DNA of 64,000 bases, from positions 50,020,012 to 50,084,011 of the forward strand of contig CM059971.1 of NCBI GenBank assembly GCA_030490835.1, given 5' to 3'. This DNA comes from Annona cherimola. Its lineage: Eukaryota; Streptophyta; Magnoliopsida; Magnoliales; Annonaceae. The notes beneath the pieces are model-generated. The model saw nothing but the letters and a program-made list of their open reading frames with translations. It had not been told where the DNA came from and did no database searches. The position numbers and the translations under genes were made by a program. This document shows, in pieces, positions 26,701 to 38,006 of the stretch (position 1 is its first letter; each line of letters begins with the position of its first letter).

Positions 26701-28722
26701 TGTTGTTTTGGACGGAAAATGTCCACTGGCAACCGAATGATTTCATGTAATGGCTATGAACATTAAAAATGTTCATATAAGATTAATGGAAACTCATCAT
26801 TAAAGGTAAAATGTATATGTTTTGCCTAAACAAGCCCAGGCGTGGCTTGTAAATGATTTTAAGAATGAATGCTTTATGAAAGCATTCAAGGACATGAAAT
26901 TGTCCTTATAATAAAGGATTTCCTGATGGTATTTTAGGACATACGCATGTCCTCAGGAACAAGGTATTCCCAATGTTTATGAAAAAGGTTTTCAAGAAGC
27001 CTTGCCCTAAAACGCTTGCTTACTGAGTTGTCACTCACGTTTTGTTTTCCAAACCCTTAGACAGGTACCGAGGAACCTCAGAAGGTTGCAAACCTCAGAC
27101 ATGGAGGAAGGTCCATGATGATAGCCTTGAAGGCTATGAGGAATGAAAAAGCATAAACATGCTAAGGTAAGCTAATGTGTATGTGAACTTAATGAGAATA
27201 TTAAGTTCTATATATGATTCAATTGTTGAATGTATGGATGTATGGATATGATACATGATACTTAGGACAAGGAATCTTTCACTGCAAAAAGGCAGGTAAA
27301 GATGCTATGTGTTTATGTATATCCGAACTTAGCTAGAGTTCTAAGTTCCATGTGAATTAATGACTGAATGTATGAAAGTATGATTTATTCAATGATTCAG
27401 TGTATAACGACAGGCATATAAAGGTGCTATGAATGAAATGATGAATTTTATTACAAGTGAAATGTAACAATGTGTGATGATTGTCATGTCAAGATTATGA
27501 ATGATGACAGATGAATAATCGAAAAAAAATTTGGACGTATTCCAATTAAAAACCCGCCGCGTGATCAGGGCAACAATCCTGATTCACATTTACCAATCGA
27601 TAGATCTTGAGGTAAGGAAGTGACGTCTCGGTTCGGGGCGCCACAATAGCTCATCTTCTCCTTTCATAGTGTTGACGAGCTGCGTATATGTCTATTAAAT
27701 TGCTCGCTATTTACGCAAGTATACGTGCCGTGTCAAGTAATAAAGAGTGAGTAGAGTATCGTTCCCACGAGGAATTGTTAACCGGATTTATTATTTAGCT
27801 TAGCTGCTTTCGAAAGTTGTGAAATTCTGATTTTGTGAATTAACTAAGCTAACGATTGTGAAAAAGAAATCAGAGTAGAGATCACGAGACTACTGGATAC
27901 TAAAAGCGAGTTTACTGATTAGGGATGGCAGATGGATAGATTGGAATCCTTGTATCTAAACTATATTGCTCTGGTTCCTGCTAAGCGGATTGCATGTGAA
28001 TTTACTAGCCTAAGTTCATGTATCCTTATATATGTCTTCCAACAGTATATAAAGCTAATAACACCCTATTTAAGTGCTATGTTCCCATGCCATTAAATAA
28101 AGTGAAATTGATAAGTTCATAACTTGTATAATGACTATACAGGGTTTAACGGTATATTCCTATCCGTTAAACAACTCTCTTTACACAAAGGTTGAAACTT
28201 GTGCCTTGCACGTGGATCTGGCAAATATCTCCCTTTTCCAAGGGTAAATAGAGCAATTAAATCATCTTACAAGGTAGCTAATCTTGTAAAAGCATTAAAC
28301 TCACATATGCAAAGGTAAATTATATGCAATCATATATATAAGCTCAAATATTCATTCCTAAATATTCAAAGAACCAAGAAACAATACAATTTAGAATTTA
28401 ATTCATCCTAACTATCCATCTAATGGAGGTTTAGCTCAAAGACATGATCTTAACATCCAATACATCCAAATAAAAAGTATACATAAGGAAGAGAAAGAAA
28501 ATTAGAAAGAATAAGAAAAACTATTTTCTGACAGTTTCTACCAACGGGACTTGAATCCCTTCTTCAATCCGAGCTTTAATCTTAATTCCCGCTTTCTATT
28601 GCACTGTAGTTCATTCTCCAGCTCTTCCTCCTCTCCTTTCTCGCGTGCGAACCCCTAAGAACTATAAATAGAGTCTCCTTTCGTGCACCTTACACACTGG
28701 AATATTCGCACACGGCTGCATA

Positions 28723-28915
28723 TTGGCGCCTAGGCGCCAACTCTCTGTGTGCTAAGCAACCTGGACACATTCTGGAAACCCTAGGAATTTCTGCACTGGC
28801 GCCTAGGCACCAACTCCCTGGACTGCATCATGTGATTTGTGGTTCTTGACTTGAGTTTGCTGTAGAGTATTGGTGCCTGGGCGCCCCTGGGTGGCGCCTA
28901 GGCGACAACTCTCTG
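28723..28915. repeat. Three degenerate GGCGCCTAGGCGCC modules in N
   Basis: The palindrome GGCGCCTAGGCGCC at about 28725 is followed by CAACTCTCTG. Weaker copies occur near 28798 and 28893, each followed by (C)CAACTCYCTGG, and a GGTGCCTGGGCGCC variant lies at about 28872. It is a diverged, palindromic short repeat in otherwise A/T-rich sequence. Confidence 0.65.
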
Positions 28916-29150
28916 GTTCTAGATGCCTCAACTTGCTTTCAACTCATCCGCTCTGTTGTCGTATGTCCTGTCCTTCCTACAAAAAATGGAAAAACTAAAT
29001 AAATAAACTAAAAATGCCTAAATAATGCTAAAATTGCCTAAAAACTAATTAATGCTCCTAAAATGCAAAGCGTATGAAAATTAAGCTAAAAGAGTGCAAA
29101 CTAAGCCTAATCTCTTGAACTTAAACACAAATTGAGTCTAAAATGGGCCA

Positions 29151-29178
29151 TGATAACTCGTAAAAATACGAGTTATCA
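29151..29178. repeat. Perfect 12-bp inverted repeat at the edge of N
   Basis: TGATAACTCGTA is followed by AAAA and TACGAGTTATCA: two perfect 12-bp arms with a 4-base loop. It sits exactly at the proposed LTR terminus, so it may be a terminal structure of the element. It could also form a hairpin in RNA. Confidence 0.85.
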
Positions 29179-30033
29179 AGTATCTACCACTAGATTTTAC
29201 CATCGTAGACTATCTATTAGGAATACCGGTACTAAACCAGTCTAAAATATTTTCTTCCTTATCTCTCTTTCCAGTTTCCATAAACTAGTAAGGGTCCTTA
29301 TCATTTTCAATTTTTTTTTCTAATTTCATTTCTTATGAATATTAAGAGAAATTATCTCTCTTGTACCTATCTTTCAATCACATCGGAATTGAGGAGAATT
29401 CCTGCAATCATTCTTACCTTTGTTTTTCTTCATTTATCTACCATTCCTTGCATGATATACCAACTTTTATGGTATCATATATGTAATTTCCTTTTCCTTC
29501 CATACATGCTAACTAGACATGTTTTGCTACCTTTTTGTGCATTAAATTGCATAGACTTTCTATCAATTATAATTATCGGTTGAGTTGACCTTTCTTACTT
29601 CTTTTTTTCCCTACACCAGGTTCCTTGGTCATTTAGACTTGCTACTGGCTTCTCTTCTTTCTTGTTGACTCAAATCTACAACTGCCTTTCCCTTGTTCAA
29701 AAACTAAGGTATTAGGCATGTTGTAGAATGCAACATATAAAATTATGTCAATATCATTTCTTATAATGATATTCATTCATATCATACATAGTCAATATGA
29801 TCATTTCTGATCATAGAATTATCATACATAGTAAATTTTATAATCTATAAAGATCAATGATCTTTCCTTTTTCATATACACTTAGCATTTGAATAAAATC
29901 AAACGCATTCATATTTTCATAACATCAAACATCATACATTAGGAGTAAAAAAGAAACTCCGTTTTTCCTACCTTTCTCATTTCTATCTTCTCTTTTCATA
30001 GTGTAAGGTTGCTTTTCCTTACATATACAGATT
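29179..30033 (-). other. Internal, apparently noncoding sequence of element I
   Basis: A/T-rich sequence between N and element A. It belongs to element I because the atacc duplication around A shows it is continuous with 51690 onward, which leads to the element I PBS. I see no zinc knuckle, protease or other conserved motif on either strand. An 82-codon plus-strand ORF (29335-29583) has no recognised similarity and is probably chance. Confidence 0.6.
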
Positions 30034-30038
30034 ATACC

Positions 30039-30657
30039 TGTTGGAAACAATGTTTAAAACAATAAAAATTGACCAAATCTTGAGTTTTGATGATTAACAA
30101 GAACTAATTTTGAGTATATAAAAGGTACTAATGTGTTTGCTAAATGTTTAAGGAAAGAAAAGAGGTCAAGTCAATCTCCAAGTCGACTTGGACTTCGACT
30201 TGGGTGAAGTCGATCCCAAAGTCGACTCAAATATCGACTTGAGAATGAATCCCAAAAGGCAACAGGTGAAGTCGCAGGTCAAGTCGACTCCACTTGCGAC
30301 TTGGGAAGTCAAGTCGCAGACGAAGTCGACTCCAGCATCGACTTGGAGTATCCAGAGTTGAAAAGTGGAAACGAACATAACGAAGTCGCAAACGAAGTCG
30401 ACTCCAGGTGCGACTTGGGTGAAGTCGCAGGCCAGGTCGACTCCATCCACGACTTGAGAAGTTCAAACTTCAAAGATGCAGTTTTCAAGCTATTCAAGAG
30501 GATTTATCACTCAAGTCCAAGGAATCAAGATGAAAAACAAATGAGTCAAATTCAAAGTCAAGAATCATGTTCTACATCAAATCAAGTCTATCAAGCTCAA
30601 AGACAAAGATACAAGAATGATTCAAACAATGTCTATCAAGACTACATAAGTCAAATA
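30039..30657 (+). repeat. Element A 5' LTR, first part (U3)
   Basis: It starts TGTTGGAAACAATG and holds the larger U3 cluster of GTCGAC palindromes (about 30180-30445). It is cut at 30657 by element B; aaata at 30653-30657 is duplicated at 41540-41544, where the LTR resumes. Compared with the 3' LTR it has 12 extra bases in the palindrome cluster near 30205. Confidence 0.93.
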
Positions 30658-32339
30658 TGTTGGTCCCGAGTTAGTGGCAAAACCCAAGAGGGGAGGGGTG
30701 AATTGGGTTCTTTAAAAAATCTTTGGTAAATAAAGACTTAACCCCTTGAGTAATTAATCCCCTTTTGAAAAGAGCTAGAGAGCAATAAAGATAAAGCAGT
30801 AAAAAGAAATATAACACAAGATTTATAGTGGTTCGGGCAAATCTTCCCTACTCCACTCTTCCAAGCTCACACTCTGTTGTGACTTGGGTTCCACTATGTA
30901 TTCCACGAATACACTTAGAGTCACCGCTCTCTTCTAGATTCCAGCTCTAGGAGGCATATACAACTAGAGCCACTTGCTCTCTTCTAGATTCTAGCTCTAG
31001 GGGGCATAAACAACTCACATGCAAAAGTAGGTGATGAGTCTCACTCCAATCACACCCTACTTTGCATATACTTGATCTTAGCTACCCAAGCTAAATCAAG
31101 ATTTATACAACAAGACAATGAAATAAATGAAACTACACTTTACAGATTTGTGTAGGCAGATTTAGCTCGAGGAAGAAGTTGTAGAAGCAGCTTTGGATGA
31201 ATATTGTTGAAGGCGCTAGCAACTTGAAGCTTTCTTCTTCCTTAGAATTTATACGGACCACTCAACAATGGAGAAAAGCAAATAGGAAACCTTTCTTGCA
31301 CTTCTTTTCTCTCTTTGAACTTTAACGTAGTGTCTTGTGTTCTCTTGTTGTGTTTTCACGTTCATTTGAGGGTCCTTTTATAGAGGGAAGAAAATATGAA
31401 CGTTGTGGAGGTGGTTGGTGCGCAATAAATGAACTCCAACGTTCGAAAATTTGACCGTTATACCCAAGTCGAAGGTGGAGTCGACTTGGGATGCGACTTG
31501 GCTACCCAAGTCGCATCTGGAGTCGACTTCGTCTGCGACTCCAGTTCTTCGGATTCCCAAGTCTTAGGCTTGGTCGACTTGACTTCAGACTTCGACCCAA
31601 GTCGATCCTGAAGTCGACTTGGCCTGCGACTTGGCTCGGGTTTTGCTGAACCTGCTTTGATCTTCAAGTTGTGTTCTTCTATCTTGGATTGGCTTGATTC
31701 TTACTTAGATGATTCATGCATATTTGACTTATGTAGTCTTGATAGACATTGTTTGAATCATTCTTGTATCTTTGTCTTTGAGCTTGATAGACTTGATTTG
31801 ATGTAGAACATGATTTTTGACTTTGAATTTGACTCATTTGTTTTTCATCTTGATTCCTTGGACTTGAGTGATAAATCCTCTTGAATAGCTTGAAAACTGC
31901 ATCTTTGAAGTTTGAACTTCTCAAGTCGTGGATGGAGTCGACCTGGCCTACGACTTCACCCAAGTCGCACCTGGAGTCGACTTCATTTGCGACTTCGTTA
32001 TGTTCGTTTCCACTTTTCAACTCTGGATACTCCAAGTCGATGCTGGAGTCGACTTCGTCTACGACTTGACTTCCCAAGTCGCAAGTGGAGTCGACTTGAC
32101 CTGCGACTTCACCTGTTGCCTTTTGGGATTCATTCTCAAGTCGATATTTGAGTCGACTTTGGGATCGACTTCACCCAAGTCGAAGTCCAAGTCGACTTGG
32201 AGATCGACTTGGCCTCTTTGCTTTCCTTAAACATTTAGCAAACACATTAGTACCTTTTATATACTCAAAATTAGTTCTTGTTAATCATCAAAACTCAAGA
32301 TTTGGTCAATTTTTATTGTTTTAAACATTGTTTCCAACA
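30658..32339 (-). repeat. Element B 3' LTR
   Basis: In plus-strand reading it starts TGTTGGTCCCGAG and ends GTTTCCAACA. GTCGAC palindromes lie at about 31455-31625 and 31935-32205. The TATA box is at 31374-31382. The polypurine tract starts directly after 32339. Differences from the other B LTR are single substitutions only. Confidence 0.95.
31374..31382 (-). promoter_or_regulatory. TATA box in element B 3' LTR
   Basis: TATAAAAGG on the minus strand, preceded by CCTC, downstream of both U3 palindrome clusters. It would drive transcription out of the element to the left, into sequence of A and element I. Confidence 0.65.
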
Positions 32340-32705
32340 ATCTCCCCCTTTTTGATGATTGACAAAACTTCATTTGAGTTGATACCTTTCAAGCATTAAT
32401 CATGTTCATATGTCTTTTGAAAAACAGAGCATTTGTCTTATAGGTCAGAGCTTTTTGAAATTTCAACCATTATATCATTTTGGCATATTGGATACCTTTC
32501 AAGCAAATCATGTTGAATATTTTATTAATCAAGCATAACATATTAAGCAAACATAACATTCATCAAAAGCATATATATATATATCAAGTTTCATTTTTAC
32601 AAAATGCAATACAAAACAAAAATGAAACCTAGATACAAAACTACCCAACCCAAAAGAAAATTTTACTCAACTCACCTATTCTATCTCCCCCTTTTTGTCA
32701 AACTA
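32340..32705 (-). other. 3' noncoding tail of element B with two polypurine tracts
   Basis: In minus orientation CAAAAAGGGGGAGAT lies at 32683-32697, close to the ORF2 end, and again at 32340-32354 next to the LTR. The interval includes an (AT)n run near 32572. No ORF is seen. Confidence 0.8.
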
Positions 32706-34313
32706 TCAAAAATTTATCAAAAATCGATCAACTCTTAATGATTTTGTGAATTGAAATTGAGAGATCGGATATAAGATTGGTTCGATAGGACAATGATGGG
32801 CCGATGAGTAAACAAGAGAAGCGTGATCTGGAGTTGCTTCTTTATGAACTGATCCTGACTCGTAAGGATCGAGTTCAGGCATGGGTTTCTTCTTATGTCG
32901 GCCAGAGGCAAGATGATAGCGGATAGTCCGCATTTCCCGCTCAATTCTGTCTTGCCGGGAGTGCATATCCTCGAGGGCATTGTGAACGCCGGTGATAAGA
33001 CTTGTCATCCGGTCTTCTTGATAACCCATTTCTGCCCTCATAGCAATAATTTCATCTTTTAAATCCTTTAGGGTGACCTCCTCAGAAGAGGTTGGAGGCA
33101 CCCGTTCTCTTGCAGCGGACCCTTGTGGAGAATAGGATCCGTGCGATATGAGAGATGCTGGCTCCTCTTGAGCAAGTGGTGCCGCGGGAGGTTGCTCCCC
33201 CTCAGTCTGTGCATTGTCTTCTTGCTCTTCTTCTGAAGCTTCATGCCTTAGTTCAAGCAGATTGATCTTCATTCTTTGTATGAGAGCTTTATTTATGGCA
33301 TTTGTGGATTTGAGCACTTCGAAAGGCTCGCCTTCAATATCCACTTTGAAGAATTCAAGAATCTTTGTGATCCATGTGCCATAGGGAAGGACTCCTCGTG
33401 GGTTATCCTTTCTAGAAGCCAAGGCTTCAAGAAATAATTTGGGTATGCTCACTTTGACCCTGTTGGCCACTTTCCATAGTATCCCTGCTTCTTGTGGATT
33501 TAATTGGTTTCTTCCACCGCCCTTTGGGTAGATGCAGTGGGCAATGAGAAGTCGGAGTACTCGTAGCCTTGGTGAAAGATCCATGTACCGAAGGAATTTG
33601 ATTCCCGGATGGTACTTGTTGCTCCGGGTGAGCTGATTATACATTTGATCCATAGTGAGGTCTTCTGGAATAGGCTCATCCTCATACGGGACTCCAAGTA
33701 TGTGTCCTAAATGACTCATTACTTCAGTCGGTCCTGCAACTATCCCGATTCCCAGATCCATTTCGACTCCTTTGACGAAGGTTCCAAAGTATTCTTCATC
33801 CCATAGATAATAAAACATTCGAGTAAGATCTGGATAGACCCTTTCGTCCTCCTTTAGCAAATTTGTCCATCCTTGAAAATCCAATAGATCTTCTATGTCG
33901 GATCCATATTCTTTCAGGAAATTAAAATCTATAATCTTGGGTATGAATACCTTCCGTTCGTAGAATTTTTTGTAAAAACGGCTATGTTGGAGCTCGGTTT
34001 TGAAGTAGGTAGTTGGCATCTTCAATACTTGTGCTTTCCCAGCCGCAGTGCCTCTTTTGCTTGTCCCGGATGGTGTGCTCTGTGAGGTTTGTTATTGACT
34101 TTCAGACCTGGGTGCTTGATCAAATGATTGAGTAGTGGTTTGGAATCGAACCCGTTTACCCGTCGAAGTCGAAGGTTCCTCTCGTGGCCGTTTTGCGGGT
34201 GTTCTTTGCCTTCTGGGCACCTCTTCCTCAGTTGTTGACCTTGAAGGTCTAGGCCTAGGCTTTAGAGATGGTTTTGAGACTGCTTTCTTTGGAGGTCTAG
34301 CTTTAGGCGCCAT
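32706..34313 (-). pseudogene. Element B ORF2, env-position protein of SIRE-type element, one stop
   Basis: The frame starts MAPKARPPKKAVSK at 34313 and runs 535 codons, broken by one TAA (34094-34092) where A has a Gln codon. After it the frame is open for 439 residues from an internal Met. The N-terminus is basic, Pro/Ser/Thr-rich with KRVRF. The middle (about residues 100-330) resembles, from memory, the 'putative plant transposon protein' domain often found downstream of copia pol. An acidic Glu/Pro-rich linker and a probable coiled coil (LKDLKDEIIAMRAEMG onward) follow. I see no signal peptide or membrane segment, so calling it an envelope is not supported. Its role is unknown. Confidence 0.8.
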
Positions 34314-34921
34314 TTGGGACGATTTGGAGTTGGATTTTGAGAGAGGGAAATGGAGATGATACCAAAGAAATGCTGTGAGAAAGAGAGAGAGCTTGGGAGA
34401 GATGAAGATGAAAATCAGAGAGAAAAGAAGAGAGTTGAGAGAGAGAGAGACAAAGGAGAGAGGCAGTGAGAGAAAAAGACGGTGTGTGAGAGAAACCCGG
34501 GGAGAGAGAGAGAGTAGCCGGAGAAGGAAAGGATTCCCGGAGAGATAAGGAGAATCGCCGGAGGAGAAGAGAGACGGAAAGGGGGGTTTCAGTCGCCGGA
34601 GGAGAAAAGGAAAAACAGGGAGGCCGGAAAAATGAGGAAGAAAGAAGAGAGGAGAGAAGAAAAAGAAAAGAAGGCTCGGAAGTCGGACGGTCGCGCTCGC
34701 GGAGTCGACTTTGCCCTAGGCGAAGTCGACTTCGGTTCCCTGGAGTCGACTTCGCACATAGTGCGGAGTCGACTTCGACCCCGTGGAGTCGACTTTGCTG
34801 TCGAAGCGGAGTCGACTTCACTTTCCCAAGTCGACTTGGCGGAGTCGACTTGGCTCCTATGGAGTCGACTTGACTCATCAGTTTGCCTTTTTCAAATTTT
34901 GATTTCTTGTTTTAATTTTTC
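34314..34921 (-). promoter_or_regulatory. Element B pol-ORF2 interval: palindrome array and pyrimidine-rich leader
   Basis: About nine GTCGAC palindromes lie at 34700-34875, right after pol, most as AGTCGACTT. In minus reading they are followed by about 380 bases rich in C and T, with long (CT)n runs, up to the ORF2 ATG. It resembles the U3 clusters plus a plant-type pyrimidine-rich 5' leader. It may act as an internal promoter for ORF2; that is inference, and no TATA box is evident. Confidence 0.5.
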
Positions 34922-37900
34922 CTAATTTAGCTCTATCATCCCCATATCATTCCTAATCTTGTAAAATGATTCTTTAGCTAGAGGTTTGGTAAAGATATCA
35001 GCAATTTGATCCTCTGTTTTCACATATTCTAAGCACACATCATGATTTTCAACATGTTCACGAATAAAATGATGTCTCACATCAATATGTTTGGTTCTAG
35101 AATGCAATACAGGATTTTTAGTCAAACAAATTGCACTTGTATTATCACATCTAATAGGAATATCAACATAATCAATACCATAGTCTTTCAACTGTTGTTT
35201 CATCCAAAGTAATTGGGCACAACAACTACCGGCGGCTATGTATTCGGCTTCCGCAGTAGATAGTGCAACACTTGTTTGTTTTCTTGAATGCCATGAAACT
35301 AGCATATGTCCAAGAAATTGACAAGTTCCACTGGTACTTTTTCTATCTACTTTATATCCGGCAAAGTCTGCATCCGAATAGCCGATTAGATCAAAGGTTG
35401 ACCCCTTTGGATACCATAGTCCAAGATTTGTAGTTTCTAACAAATATTTAAAAATTCTTTTTACAGCAAGTAGATGTGATTCTTTTGGACATGCTTGGAA
35501 TCTAGAGCACATACAAACACTAAATAGGATATCGGGTCTAGAAACAGTTAAGTATAGCAAGGATCCTATCATGCTTCTATAAAGTGTTTGATCGATACTT
35601 TTACCATTTTCGTCCGCATCGATCTTGATTGTAGAGCTCATTGGAGTGTTTGCTCCTTTGCTATTTCGCATTCCAAACTTCTTGAGCATCTCTCTGGCGT
35701 ATTTGGACTGATTTAGAAATATTCCTTCACTTTGTTGCTTGATTTGCAGTCCAAGGAAGAAATTTAATTCTCCCATCATACTCATTTCGAATTCGTTCTG
35801 CATTATCTTAGAAAACTCTTGACAAAGTTTTTCGTCAGTAGCACCAAATATTATGTCATCAACATAAATCTGCACAATTAAAATGTTTTTATTTTTATAT
35901 TTAATGAACAGAGTAGTGTCTACTTTCCCTTTTTGAAACTCATGGTCAATCAAAAATTTATTCAATCTTTCATACCAAGCTCTTGGAGCTTGTTTTAGTC
36001 CATATAATGCTTTGGTCAATTTATAGACATACTTTGATTGATTCTTTTCTCCAAAGCCAGGGGGTTGTTCAACATATACTTCTTCATTCAGATAGCCATT
36101 CAAAAATGCACTTTTTACATCCATTTGAAACAATTTGAAATTCATATGAGAAGCAAATGCTAGTAAAATACGTATGGCTTCTAATCTAGCCACGGGTGCA
36201 TATGATTCTTCAAAATCAATTCCTTCTTCTTGGGAATACCCTTTGGCTACTAATCTTGCCTTGTTTCTAATTACGAGTCCGCTTTCATCTAATTTGTTCC
36301 TAAATATCCATTTAGTACCTATGATAGTGTGATTATTTGGTCTAGGAACTAAATGCCATACATTGTTCCTTTCGAATTGGTTTAGCTCTTCTTGCATTGC
36401 AATCACCCAATTTTCATCATTGAGAGCTTGTTCAATGGTATTTGGTTCAATTTTAGATACAAAGGCATATTGACCATAAACGTTTTGTTTTGATCTTCTA
36501 GTTTTCACTCCTTCATATATATTTCCAATAACTTGTTCAATTGGATGGACATTTTTGAATTTTAAATCAGTTGGAGGTTTGTAAGAAACATTACCTTCAC
36601 TTACCTCTTTCTCCACGAGATCTTCTGGCTTGAGCTCGAGTTCCTTTGGTTGTTCTTTGCCTTTTGTCTCATCTGTATCACTTAGTTCATCCTCCTTTCT
36701 CGGAGTTTGGTTAATTTCATCAAATACAACGTGTATGGATTCTTCAACAACTTGGTTTCGTTTATTGAAAACTCTATATGCTTTGCTATTTGATGAATAA
36801 CCAAGGAATATAGCCTCATCGCTTTTAGCATCTAACTTTCCCAAGTTAGTTTTTCCATTGTTCAAAACATAACATGTACATCCAAAAGCATGAAAATAAG
36901 AAATATTTGGTTTCCTTCCTTTCCATAGTTCATATGGGGTCTTTTTCAAGATTGCTCGAATGGTAACACGGTTCAATACATGACAAGCTGTACTTACAGC
37001 TTCACCCCAAAATTTCTTGGATAGATTGCTCTCATTTAGCATAGTTCTAGCCATCTCTTGTATAGTTCTATTTTTCCTTTCAACTACTCCATTTTGTTGT
37101 GGAGTTCTTGGTGCAGAAAATGTGTGGTGAATTCCTTTTTCATTGCAAAATTCCATGAATCGTTTGTTTTCGAATTCGCCACCATGATCGCTTCTTATGG
37201 TCACAATAGTACTTTGTTTTTCATTTTGCACCAAATTTACAAAAGTTGCAAACATAGAGAAGGCTTCATCTTTACTAGCTAAGAGAATTATCCATGTGAA
37301 TCTTGAAAAATCATCAACTATGACAAATACATATTTCTTTCCACCAATGGTTAAAATGTCGGATGGCCCATATAGATCCATATGTAGCAATTCAAGTGGC
37401 TTAGTGGTGGAAATTTCCTTTTTGGTAGAGAAAGGCATCTTGGGTTGTTTTGATAATTGACATGCCTTGCAAATCTTGTCTTTGTCATATTTCAATCTTG
37501 GTAATCCTTCTACCAAACTCTTTTTCCATAGGATTTTTATGTTTCCCATGTTTATATGTCCAAGCCTTTTATGCCAAACCCATGGATCATTATCAATGGC
37601 CATTAGACATTGACCATTCAATTCATCAAGTGAAACCAAATATATATTTCCATGTCTTTTACCACTAAACATGATATGCTCTCCATCAAATACATTACAT
37701 ATAGATGATTCAAACACAACTTTGTATCCTTTATCACATAATTGGCTAATGCTCATTAAATTGTGTTTGAGTCCTTCAACAAACAAAACATCTTCCATGC
37801 ATGCATTTGAAATACTATGTATATTTCCTTTACCTTTAATTTTACCTTTTTCATTATTGACAAAGGCAACCATTCCATCATTACAAGGCTTAAGTTTGTG

Positions 37901-37999
37901 AAACAAACTTCTTTCACCGGTCATATGCCTTGAGCAACCGCTATCCATAAACCATTCATTGTTTGCCTTTGCCTTAAGACATGTCTGAAAAATAAGCAA
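34922..37999 (-). CDS. Element B Pol: protease, integrase, reverse transcriptase, RNase H
   Basis: A 1,025-codon frame, the only uninterrupted pol in the window. Domains in Ty1/copia order: protease with [13 protein letters not shown] (Asp 19); GAG-pre-integrase and zinc region with HKRLGH (about 141) and CKACQ; integrase core with MDLYG (about 208), RSDHGGEF (about 270) and VVERKNR (about 306), a D-35-E spacing; reverse transcriptase with [11 protein letters not shown] and QIYVDD (about 711); RNase H with YSDADFAG (about 876), [11 protein letters not shown] and CDNTSA. It makes and integrates element cDNA inside virus-like particles. The listed ATG may not be the true start, because the frame is open upstream of it and probably joins gag. 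Pol is in the +1 frame relative to gag. Confidence 0.93.
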   Translation of the reverse strand: MLIFQTCLKAKANNEWFMDSGCSRHMTGERSLFHKLKPCNDGMVAFVNNEKGKIKGKGNIHSISNACMEDVLFVEGLKHNLMSISQLCDKGYKVVFESSICNVFDGEHIMFSGKRHGNIYLVSLDELNGQCLMAIDNDPWVWHKRLGHINMGNIKILWKKSLVEGLPRLKYDKDKICKACQLSKQPKMPFSTKKEISTTKPLELLHMDLYGPSDILTIGGKKYVFVIVDDFSRFTWIILLASKDEAFSMFATFVNLVQNEKQSTIVTIRSDHGGEFENKRFMEFCNEKGIHHTFSAPRTPQQNGVVERKNRTIQEMARTMLNESNLSKKFWGEAVSTACHVLNRVTIRAILKKTPYELWKGRKPNISYFHAFGCTCYVLNNGKTNLGKLDAKSDEAIFLGYSSNSKAYRVFNKRNQVVEESIHVVFDEINQTPRKEDELSDTDETKGKEQPKELELKPEDLVEKEVSEGNVSYKPPTDLKFKNVHPIEQVIGNIYEGVKTRRSKQNVYGQYAFVSKIEPNTIEQALNDENWVIAMQEELNQFERNNVWHLVPRPNNHTIIGTKWIFRNKLDESGLVIRNKARLVAKGYSQEEGIDFEESYAPVARLEAIRILLAFASHMNFKLFQMDVKSAFLNGYLNEEVYVEQPPGFGEKNQSKYVYKLTKALYGLKQAPRAWYERLNKFLIDHEFQKGKVDTTLFIKYKNKNILIVQIYVDDIIFGATDEKLCQEFSKIMQNEFEMSMMGELNFFLGLQIKQQSEGIFLNQSKYAREMLKKFGMRNSKGANTPMSSTIKIDADENGKSIDQTLYRSMIGSLLYLTVSRPDILFSVCMCSRFQACPKESHLLAVKRIFKYLLETTNLGLWYPKGSTFDLIGYSDADFAGYKVDRKSTSGTCQFLGHMLVSWHSRKQTSVALSTAEAEYIAAGSCCAQLLWMKQQLKDYGIDYVDIPIRCDNTSAICLTKNPVLHSRTKHIDVRHHFIREHVENHDVCLEYVKTEDQIADIFTKPLAKESFYKIRNDMGMIELN

Positions 38000-38006
38000 A
38001 TAAATC

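Larger units (their letters stand above)
21769..27645 (+). repeat. Solo LTR J, 5.9 kb, Ty3/gypsy long-LTR family
   Basis: It starts TGTGAAACCCTAACCC and ends GGGGCGCCACA, flanked by a perfect duplication atagc (21764-21768 and 27646-27650). There is no internal sequence. At 5,877 bp it is longer than the other family members in the window; part of the excess is a tandem array at about 26336-26700. Three loosely similar segments, each with a GGATT..(A/G)AAATTTGA core, occur at about 22070, 22235 and 22395. A (GA)n run lies near 22758-22776. All called ORFs are short and unsupported. Confidence 0.9.
27670..29178 (-). repeat. Element N: probable solo LTR of an unassigned retrotransposon
   Basis: The segment interrupts element I internal sequence. 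In minus orientation it begins TGATAACTCG and ends CGTCAACA, so it has TG...CA termini, and it contains GGAACGATACTCTACTCAC and a segment with TTGACACGGCACGTATAC. From memory, similar sequences are widespread in plants near Tat/Athila-type gypsy elements. No clear target duplication is seen (catag before, agtat after), so the boundaries or identity could be wrong. No ORF of note lies in it. Confidence 0.55.

Noticed and set aside
29151..29178. Helitron 3' hairpin
   Set aside because: The hairpin is AT-rich with no CTRR end 10-12 bases after it, and the segment has TG...CA termini as in LTRs.
29335..29583. 82-codon plus-strand ORF rich in hydrophobic residues
   Set aside because: No recognisable motif, lies in A/T-rich interior of element I, composition explained by base content.
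30166..30466. Many ORFs of 60-140 codons with VDS/SRLRLR patterns
   Set aside because: They read GTCGAC palindrome arrays in several frames and both strands. I list the phase conservation as a finding but not as genes.
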